In this document: piece by piece, positions 11,966-20,040 of the stretch
Numbering within the stretch: the stretch's first letter is position 1
How the letters are laid out: every line of letters begins with the position of its first letter
NCBI GenBank assembly: GCA_950022655.1
Contig: OX465579.1
Coordinates: 80,177,193 to 80,241,192 of the forward strand
Origin: Alentia gelatinosa
Taxonomy: Eukaryota; Annelida; Polychaeta; Phyllodocida; Polynoidae
Direction: 5' to 3'
DNA length: 64,000 nucleotides
Notes under the pieces: generated by a model
Told to the model about the DNA's origin: nothing
The model's database searches: none
The model's input: only the letters and a program-made list of their open reading frames with translations
Made by a program: the position numbers and the translations under genes

Positions 11966-13546
11966 GTCCCCTACTTCCCATCATAAGTTCTGGTCTCACA
12001 ACCCTTAGCCGAGAGGAAGGAGGAAGCAGGGTATGCCCCCTTTTCCCCTCTTATGTCCCCCAGGCGCTGAAACTTTTCGCGTCCTCCACATCTTAAGCCC
12101 TCCCACTGCCCCCCCTGTTCTGCCTGGCGCCCTTGCCTCCCGTAACCGTTTACCGCTCCACAAACAACACTTAGTACATATAAAAATGACATGAACGACA
12201 TATAACACATAGTTTGGTTGGAAAAACCGACAAGAGTTAAGAACTGCCTTAGTGATATTAATCTTCAGCACGAAGACCCTACAGTGTCGTAGCTCAAACA
12301 TATTTACAAAGTAAGTGTAACTACCACATTCCAACCACATTACAATATAGGAGGCTACCCTACAGTGTCGTAGCTCAAACATATTTACAAAGTAAGTGTA
12401 ACTACCACATTCAAACGACATTACAATACATGAGGCTACCTTTTTGAGGGAGCACCAAGGAGGATAAACTATTTCCGAAGTATGAGATACTACCAACACC
12501 GACTTCATTACTACATTAGGACCACGACTTGGAGACTATTTAATTGAAAACAAACATATCCAAATTTTGTCATGCAGTATGATACGATTATTATAGCAAG
12601 CCAAATCCAGTCATACCGGACCAATGAAGTGATAGGCAAAACTAGCGAAACATCTAAGTATGTGCACACTGACATAATTTGTTGACCTCCTGGCATTTCT
12701 AAGTGCTCTAATAATATTCATGTCATTCTTGTAAAAACAATTCGAAGGGAATGTTATGGCATGATTCCCGTGTCCTGGAACCAGTACAAGCCTACAAACT
12801 TCAGTCTGCCCCCTGTAATGCAGTTGTTTAAACACTCTACAATCAATGAAAGAGTCGTCAACTATATATTACACAACCACAGTATCAGCCCCCTTCCTTT
12901 CAAGAGAGGCCGGCGTAATAAACCATCATTGACATGTGTCGTCATACCCTATGAAAGTGCCGGACATGATTATCGCGCCTCCACAAGGAGTTCTTTGATA
13001 CCGCAATCAACAAAGGTCAACTGTCGTCAAAGCCAATTAACAAGTCACATAGTAAAGACCCTATACCATCGTTAGAGTAGTTTCTTCCATGATTATCATA
13101 AGTAATACTAAAATACCAAGATCTTTTAAGTAGTTTCATCCAATATTGTCACAGGTAATAACAAAATACTAAAGTAGTCGGTGCCCTTCCTCCGTTAGCA
13201 CCACCACTTACACAGTCGACTCAAACAACTCCACTATAGATACAACCTTAACCCAAGTACAGCTTCCCCCCTCCCCAGTTAGGGTCTGTGAAACATGGAC
13301 GTCTTTAGCAGTTAACCTCTTTTCCCAGCCGAACACCAAATCCAGTAAGTTCCGCAAAAACCCAAGACTCCCCACATCGAGTACCAAAAACTGGTCGCAG
13401 ACCAAGACCCTCCTCCGACCTATCAATCGACCAGGCAGAGAAAAGACTCAGTATGACACGGGCCACTATCAACGACCGTTTACCGTGTCCCTGACCAACT
13501 ACTAAAACCATATCACCCTTCGTACATCTCAGACCTATAACATGTC
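11966..13546 (-). other. inter-ORF region of the composite LINE, with an 81-bp tandem duplication
   Basis: No supported protein. From about 12000 to 12165 the plus strand is C-rich, then base use changes abruptly to AT-rich sequence that runs to the end of the esterase ORF. That break may mark a junction between two elements. Positions 12277-12438 are two copies of an 81-bp unit beginning CCCTACAGTGTCGTAGCTC, with a few differences. Confidence 0.55.
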
Positions 13547-14157
13547 CAGTAAACGATAGATCTTATCTCCCCAGTCCTGTAGGAGCTCCTGACCTGGGTG
13601 AATGCCGTCAGCTTGTAGCAAACTGTAGTAGGACTTGACCTTGCCGTTCCTCCGTCAGTGGACCAACCTCTGTAACCATGGAGATGGCATTACATTGGAT
13701 TTGTTTATGGCAACTATCCCTCTGTTGATCTCCGTCACGGCTGACTCTAGGATGGCTTGCTTGGATATTACTTCATTGTGGTTGGCCGGCAAACCTGAGC
13801 AGGAAGCGAAGTCGATCCCCACAATCGGGCCCAAGATTAGCCTGGTATGGGGTAGCATTCCCTTCCAAGTACTTTCGCCTCTGTCATCTGCTTCAGTACT
13901 TCCTCTGCTATGTCGTCTGCTGAACGCCCTGAAAACTTTAGATCCATCCTTCTCTTCCATCTGACTGTTAAGTTATTAACCCCCGCAACTACCAGATATG
14001 TAAGCAACGGAAACTCCCTGGCGTATCGCATAGCTTGGCTGAACGTACGGCGAAACGTGGCTCCGGGGAAGAAGTGCACTATCACCCTATCATCCTGGAT
14101 GAACTGCTTCAAATGTCTGCCTCTAGAATCCATGACCACTACTAGCATGGGCATGGT
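13547..14157 (-). pseudogene. SGNH-hydrolase (esterase-like) ORF of the composite LINE, broken
   Basis: From the ATG at 14157 the protein shows the SGNH blocks in order: MDSRG (nucleophile Ser block), PGATFR (Gly block), VVAGVNNLT (Asn block) and, near the end, DGIHPG (Asp-x-x-His block). The frame shifts near 13850 and meets a TGA near 13655, after which the same frame carries the DGIHPG block to a stop at about 13547. Esterases of this fold are known in ORF1 regions of CR1-like LINEs. It starts 80 bp after the NADAR frame ends, nearly the same spacing as in the intact element at 18211/18284. Confidence 0.7.
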
Positions 14158-14237
14158 TGTTGACCCAAGCAAACGAGGCGGTACTGTGGTATGATTAATC
14201 CCCTACTTCTTAGTTGACTACGTTTGGAACCTCTTTC

Positions 14238-15887
14238 TTACTCCACCTGACGCTCCGTAGAAAGACCCGTTGACTGGGCTGTGACGTCACCAGAACCTGT
14301 GGGGGTTCCCTGTAACGCGTCACTCAAACCCGCACTCTTCGAAGTCCCGGGGGAATCCCCACCCATAGGCTCGACCGCAGGGACTGGGGAATCATTCCGT
14401 GAACATGTCGCACCATCTAGCTTTGTAGGTAACTCCGTAGGCGGGGACGGCCTAGCCAAGTCCCTTCTGAGATCCATAAGAAACAGCCCTAGTTTGTTGC
14501 GGCCCTCTACTCTCGTGCCTGCTCGCACCTCGGCCAGGCTCAGACCGCCTCCCCATTTTTTGTCTTTAGTGGCTTCCACAAGGATCTTCGAACCTGTGTC
14601 CAGCAGCGCCTGACCTAATTCCTTGTTTTGGCGGAACTTAGCCTGCAAGATCCTTTGTATCACTTGGTCCTCTACTTGTTCCCAGGCCTGTGAGAGCCTA
14701 ACTACCTTTGAAATTTTCTTGATTTTATAAGGGTCATGTATCGATTGTGCCTGTTGGGCTCTGTCCTTGTCCCCACAAACTTTCGCCTTAGACACCGTGT
14801 AAGCCTGTTCAGCTGAACTAAAGTTAGCACCGTCCAGCCTGATTTCACACTTGTGGAAATTAGAAAGCGGAGCATGCGGACCCTGAAAGAACACTGAGTC
14901 CCCTCTTGTGACCATGAAAGTGTTCTTGAGCGAAACCCTTTCGGGAAGCTTCTCTAGATCACTAACGCCATATGTAGATCCATCCAGCACTACCCTATCT
15001 CCAACCTAAATAATCCGGGACTGCATGCCTAAACTGTAGGCATTATCGGCTATAGCACGTAGCGTGGCTCTCTGTTGTGTGATCTCCTCCGGAACGACCT
15101 CGGTTAACCAGATATCCCTAGTGTTAGGCTGGTTCAATAAGTTTCTCTTGTTTTTGAGAATATCCAGCTTTGCAGCTTTGTGCAACAGAGACACCCGGAT
15201 AGGCCTAGGCTTCGCACCTTGTATAAACTGACCTACCCTGTTAACTGTGTCGATCTCAGTGGGATGCAATCGCACTCCCGTAGCCTGTAAGATGTCCACC
15301 GCAATGTCACATACTTTCTCAAATCTGAATTCCCTCACTCCCGAGATGTTGAGCGATTTAGCATTGATCCTTTTCCACATAGAGGCGTTTATTTCCCCGC
15401 TCAAGCTGGATCCTCCCTTCTCGGATTCTAGGCGCAAGACCCTTGCCTGGATGTCCTTAACTTTTTTGTTGTAGGCATCTCTAGCCCCCTCCAGTAAAAT
15501 ACGCAGGTCATCTCCATCGATATCGACCCTACCTGTATAGTCCTTCAGCATTTCTACATCATTGACTGTAACTTGGAGAAGATTTTCTAAATGTACACAT
15601 TTGGCCTCCAGTACTTCCACATTCCTAGACAGCTGAACGTTCTCCGTCTCTATTAGGTCAACTCTCTCACACAACGTGCTTAGGGTAGCCTGCAATTGTT
15701 CCATATCAACTGGGTGAAAAACCTCCCTGTCCTGACTACCTTTCCCACTTTTGGGAATGGGTTTCCTACCTTGATTTTTCCCGGGGGCCATGGTCGCTTC
15801 TGATAAACTTGGAAAATTCTCAGGCCTCAATTCTGGTTGCTCGGGACCCTTCTTGAACAAGGAGCTCCTTGTCGAACGACCGCTCAT
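14238..15887 (-). pseudogene. LINE ORF1: coiled coil, RRM-like region and NADAR domain, split by one in-frame TAG
   Basis: The ATG is at 15887. The first 293 residues have a basic N-terminus, a coiled coil (about residues 70-165) and an RRM-like part of L1-ORF1 type. A single TAG (15008-15006) follows, and the same frame then runs on to 14238. That second part is a well-preserved NADAR domain. Numbered from 14990 it has FFQG (34-37), PLSNF (41-45), SSAEQAY (58-64), DTG (131-133), EATKD (139-143), WGGGL (146-150) and GRNKLG (163-168), then a Pro/Ser-rich tail. NADAR proteins cleave N-glycosidic bonds to ribose phosphates or ADP-ribose. In the homologous plus-strand element the two parts form one uninterrupted protein, so the TAG is probably a lesion, though readthrough cannot be excluded. 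Confidence 0.82.
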
Positions 15888-16280
15888 TCCTAACCCAGGA
15901 AATCTTCAAGTCCTTTCGTTTTTAACCACAGGGAAGGGTGTCACATACAACACAGCCTTCCTACCCTCATTTACTTAAAAAATCTGAAGTGGATGGTCAA
16001 TCTGTCTCAGGGATTGGGGGGGATAAAACCTGAGCTTGTTCACCACCCTGTGTGGGCCGCCATTGCTCGACCGGAAGTCTGGAACTATAATTTAGATATG
16101 TTTCAAATTTTGTCTAGCTCTCCACTTATGAGCACGTACATTGTGGTTGTTTTATTTTTCTGCTAGATGCTACTTGTTCACTCCATATATACATTATCTC
16201 TACATTTATTCTTAAATATTCATTTTCATAAATGTTACTGGAATGCACACCCTTTTAAATTTTTCAATGTTTCATACTTA
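15888..16280 (-). other. probable 5' UTR of the composite LINE and flank
   Basis: No gene. It lies upstream of ORF1 on the minus strand, and the element's 5' end cannot be placed exactly. A change from mixed to AT-rich sequence near 16085 is a candidate boundary. Confidence 0.4.
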
Positions 16281-16727
16281 CTTCATTGTATATTGTTATG
16301 GTTGTGGTGTTCGCCGCCTGACTAGCAGGTTTGAAGACCCCTTTCCAGAACACTAGTTCCCAGCGGAATCCCACCCTACAAACAATTACGTAGGTTGGTT
16401 TGGCTATTGGTAGGTTTGCACCAACTTTGTAATACAAAACACAACTCACGCGTTTAATAAACAGGAATGTTTATTAACAAACTACTTCCCGGAAAGATCT
16501 GGAAGATCTTTCCCATAAGTACAGTACCCCAGCACGGTGTGCCGGGTAACACTGGAGAGGCTAATCTAAAAGACTCGCCTAACCACCAGGAGGGTTACGA
16601 GAACCCACCTGCAAATATGAGGGTCCAAGGGTCCGCTCTCAGGGAAAGACGTGTGAGGACAGCCTGTCGACCTACTGTGAGTATATATACCCAGCGTTAC
16701 GTAATCCCAGTCTCCGCCGCGCCACTC
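16281..16727. repeat. LTR-like repeat copy A, left part (interrupted by the LINE)
   Basis: From about 16333 (GAAGACCCCTTTCC) to 16727 this matches 31727-32133 closely, including the palindrome GGAAAGATCTGGAAGATCTTTCC region and GAGTATATATACCCAGC. The match breaks at 16727 and resumes at 23270. Read on the minus strand the repeat starts TGTAGTGGGG, has a TATA box and looks like a solo LTR. TGGTG occurs just outside both ends (near 16305 and at 23371), but the left boundary is uncertain. Confidence 0.6.
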
Positions 16728-16876
16728 GTATACCATGGCGCCGAGCGGGTAGGTCGTGCCGTCGCGGAGCTCCGACTCACACCGTTCAAATGCTAGGAAA
16801 TTTGATCGGAAAGTCCACGATACACACATAAATGCATACCTACACTGATAGTGACTCTTCTACGTTAATGTGATTC

Positions 16877-18211
16877 ATGGATCTCAGGCCTACGGCGCAA
16901 AGAATCGCAAGAAAGAGCTCAACTTCGTACCCAAAGGGTGATATTAGGGAGCGTAGTCAAGGTCCCGGCACACCTAAACAAACAACAGTCAACATGGCAA
17001 CCAACCAGCCTGACGAAGCTACCCCTACTACGATCGAGAGAATCGCTGAATCTCTGGACTGGATAAAAAAACAACTATCGGAAATGCGATCTGACAACTC
17101 AAAGCTGGAAACCAAAGTAGATGACTTAGGTCTCAAACTAACAACGCACATAGACGAATGTACAGATCTCCACGCCCAAGTTGACAGCGTGTCAAGCCAA
17201 GCGGACGAAAACAGTGCCGACATCGCACAGATAAAAAAACACATTGACAACTCAAACAAGCAAGCAAGGCACCTAAACCTAATCTTCAAGGGTATCGAGG
17301 AGAAAGCCAACGAAAGAATGCATGAACTAATGAACAGTGTTTTTGTTGAAATGAAATTAAGTTTTCCTTTTACAATGACACATGGGGCCTTCCGGGTGGG
17401 AAGACCCAAGGAACCAGCGCAACAACAACAACAACAAGCAACTCAAAACAAACCAACGTGGCACCGGCCTATAAAGGTGAAAATGGTTTCAAAGCAACAG
17501 ATATCTGAAATATTTGGACTGAAATCAAACCTGAAAGGTACGCGCTTTGACAACGTTATGATCACGGCGGATTTAAATGATGATGAACTCATGGATCGAA
17601 AGGAGTCGCAAACAATTGCCGAAGCGGCGAGGAGGTGCGGAGTGACGAACGTAAAAGTCAAAAACAAAGGAGTTACGATCAACGATCGATACTACAAGCC
17701 AGAGGAGTATGACGACCTACCTCTCAATATAACAACTGAAAATGCGGCAACTGTTACGACAGGGAACAAAACCTTCCCTCTCGAATTTTTTCCATGCAAA
17801 ACTGACGATGTTAAGAGCGGCATAAGCGGCCGTAGCGCCGAGCACGTCTATGCCATGCGCATGGCACGTTTTCACGATGACAAGGCAGCCTACAGACAAA
17901 TCCAAGAAACGTCTAACCCGTACACAGTCAAGTCCATAACACGCAAGATCAAGAAGGATCAGGCTTGGAAGAAAGTAGAGCAGCAACAGCTGGAAGAAGT
18001 TGTAAACCTGAAACTCACGCAACATCAATGGATAGCGGATCGTATCCTAAAGTCTAAGGCTGATAACTTCTACGAAGCCACACGCGACAGCACCTATGGT
18101 TGCGGACTCACCCTCTATGACATCAAAAATCTAGGCGCTGCCCCAGTGCCCAAACCCGGGTTTGCTCATGTGATGGGCGATATCATTACGAGGTTCAAGA
18201 ACAAAGTGTGA
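16877..18211 (+). CDS. LINE ORF1 protein: coiled coil, RRM-like RNA-binding region, C-terminal NADAR domain
   Basis: 444 residues from ATG. Residues ~53-135 are a heptad-rich coiled coil (trimerisation in L1 ORF1). Residues ~140-270 follow the L1-ORF1 pattern (LNLIFKGIEEK, HGAFRVGRP, RPIKVKMV), with a poly-Gln insert near 178-184, and end in a basic C-terminal-like part. The last ~150 residues are a NADAR domain: SAEHVY (320-325), NPYTVKSI, a Trp in DQAW, EATRD (401-405), YGCGL (408-412) and a final LM-like segment before ITRF. The PLSNF and GxNxLG motifs of the family are degenerate here. Expected role: bind and chaperone the element RNA. The glycosidase-like domain may act on nucleic acid or on ADP-ribose marks in the particle, which is inference. 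The SGNH ORF begins 72 bp downstream. Confidence 0.8.
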   Translation: MDLRPTAQRIARKSSTSYPKGDIRERSQGPGTPKQTTVNMATNQPDEATPTTIERIAESLDWIKKQLSEMRSDNSKLETKVDDLGLKLTTHIDECTDLHAQVDSVSSQADENSADIAQIKKHIDNSNKQARHLNLIFKGIEEKANERMHELMNSVFVEMKLSFPFTMTHGAFRVGRPKEPAQQQQQQATQNKPTWHRPIKVKMVSKQQISEIFGLKSNLKGTRFDNVMITADLNDDELMDRKESQTIAEAARRCGVTNVKVKNKGVTINDRYYKPEEYDDLPLNITTENAATVTTGNKTFPLEFFPCKTDDVKSGISGRSAEHVYAMRMARFHDDKAAYRQIQETSNPYTVKSITRKIKKDQAWKKVEQQQLEEVVNLKLTQHQWIADRILKSKADNFYEATRDSTYGCGLTLYDIKNLGAAPVPKPGFAHVMGDIITRFKNKV

Positions 18212-18283
18212 GTACTGAGCAAGTTTACATTATTTAAACTGATTAAACCTTGAACGCCCGACCCGTGCCTATCCCATCTAGCC

Positions 18284-18934
18284 ATGTTCAGGGTGCTACT
18301 GCTAGCGGACTCGAGAGGCGGAGGATTTAAGAGCAGGCTCGATGACCAGTTACACACCCAAAACATATCAAACGTGTCCTTTGATGTACTCTGGTACCGA
18401 GGGGCCACAATACGGGAAACTGTTAACCGAGCCAGGCCAACACTTGACAGACGCGAAAAATACGACCTTCTGTACTTTGCCTCAGGTGTAAACAACTGTA
18501 CAACCAAACTGCATTTTAGAAACATAGTGCCCAATTTCGAACGAACAACTGACATTGTAGACCACCTGATGAAGGAACTAGGGACAGCAAAGTTAGACCT
18601 GGCAAGGTATGCAAGGCTGGTAATAGTATGCGAGTTTATAGGTCTCTCATACGAGATGTACAATACACACGGCGAGCCTTTCAAGGAAGAGCAAAAAGCC
18701 CTAAATGATGCTGCAGTAGAGGTCAACAAAGCTATACTAAATCTTAACCAGCTAGAAAATATAGTGACACCCCATATGCATCAACAAGTCCATAAGTCTA
18801 GGCACGGTCGTATGGGACACCGTTACTCAGGAACCACCACTGATGGCATTCATTACACCGCTGAAACGAAAGACAAATTCGCACGAAATATCGTGTACAC
18901 GCTGCAATCGAACATACATCTAATCTGTAATTGA
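18284..18934 (+). CDS. SGNH-hydrolase (GDSL-type esterase) ORF of the LINE
   Basis: 216 residues from ATG. The SGNH blocks are present and intact: ADSRG (Ser about residue 10), YRGATIRET (Gly block), FASGVNNCT (Asn block) and TDGIHYT near the end (Asp187, His190). All four signature residues are therefore kept. The family hydrolyses esters such as lipids or acetylated sugars. An esterase in this position is known from CR1-like LINEs, where it has been proposed to act on membranes or RNA-protein particles; its role is not settled. It is a separate ORF between ORF1 and ORF2 and must be translated by reinitiation, a subgenomic RNA or internal entry. Confidence 0.78.
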   Translation: MFRVLLLADSRGGGFKSRLDDQLHTQNISNVSFDVLWYRGATIRETVNRARPTLDRREKYDLLYFASGVNNCTTKLHFRNIVPNFERTTDIVDHLMKELGTAKLDLARYARLVIVCEFIGLSYEMYNTHGEPFKEEQKALNDAAVEVNKAILNLNQLENIVTPHMHQQVHKSRHGRMGHRYSGTTTDGIHYTAETKDKFARNIVYTLQSNIHLICN

Positions 18935-20040
18935 CTGTCAATCCAAGTTCTGACACTTGACATGTGATCTAAAACAATGTAATGAGTTTCTTTATACAAA
19001 TCAAATGGCAGAGTGGTTAATCATGCTGTCTAAGATTTACAAAACGGAAACACCATCAGAACCGACGTTAACCCAACTCATGACTAGAGAGTGGTCAATC
19101 ATGACTCTGTCAACAATGAGCTGTCACCGATAACAAACTGACATGTATTTGAGAGAGTGGTAGTCATGCTCTCAACCCGGTTTGTATACACTGTCTGTTT
19201 TGATTTACGACTGTGTTATAACCTTTCTTTTTTCTTTCTCTTGCAAAACTCTAGCACGTAAATGATTACGTCAATGAGTAACTCGTCGACATTAAGAAAT
19301 TCTGTTACAAGTTTATTTACTGTTTACACGTTCTATATTTATGTTATGTTCTAAGCGAAATGTTTACTATAAATCCTCGTGAACTTGGCTAGGTAACTAT
19401 GGCCACCTATAAATCTGTATAATCCATGCGTATGTATTTTAGTTTACTCTTTATAAAACTATTCTTGATGAGTTATTATAAACACTACTTATCAGCACTG
19501 TACAGTACACCATGTTATCTATTGCTAGTACCCTTACTTAACCCCTTTCTTATGATGAAAAGTCTACTTGACATACTAAGATATAGACATAATCTGTATT
19601 CATACCTATTACACAGACCATCACAAACCAGGCGTGGGCACGCACGCTACAAGCACCGAGAACCAAAATCACATCTCATGGAATCCAAACACCAGTTACC
19701 CAGCCACATGAAAATCTGCAGCCAAACAGTCCACCACTATGCCCGACCAACCACTTTACACCATGCCAAAGGCACACGCAACCAAACTGTAAGTTACAAT
19801 TACGTCCCTTTTTCCTTCTTCCATCTACTTCGATGTACCAGAAACTATTGATTGGGTGAGTACGGATCCGTGACTCACAACACGACTCACTGTTCCTACA
19901 ACCAACTGCTATGATATGCACTGGTCTGGACCGAGTGGTGGCCGCCCTGGCAACCATTCAAAACCCATGTCTAACAAGCAAGATCTCAATAAGAGTTAAA
20001 CCTACACTAAAAATCGTACCCATCTCAAAAACACCTTACC
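18935..20040 (+). other. 1.1-kb inter-ORF region with three related stem-forming repeats
   Basis: No convincing protein (the longest frame, 19426-19851, is low-complexity and hydrophobic at its start). Three related segments, AGAGTGGTTAATCATGCTGTC at ~19010, then 19086-19111 and 19151-19175, share GAGTGG-TAATCATG followed by CTCT/CTGT. The second and third can pair GAGAG with CTCTC. A region this long before ORF2 may hold a translation-control or packaging structure. Confidence 0.45.

Noticed and set aside
12277..12438. CRISPR-like array
   Set aside because: Only two long diverged units, no spacers, and an animal genome context.
14281..14613. 110-codon plus-strand frame opposite the NADAR region
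   Set aside because: Shadow of the minus-strand coding frame.
13837..18934. NADAR and SGNH ORFs as host genes next to LINEs
   Set aside because: The same order and spacing occur twice, in opposite orientation, and in the plus-strand copy both lie between the target duplications of one insertion and NADAR is in frame with ORF1. They belong to the elements.
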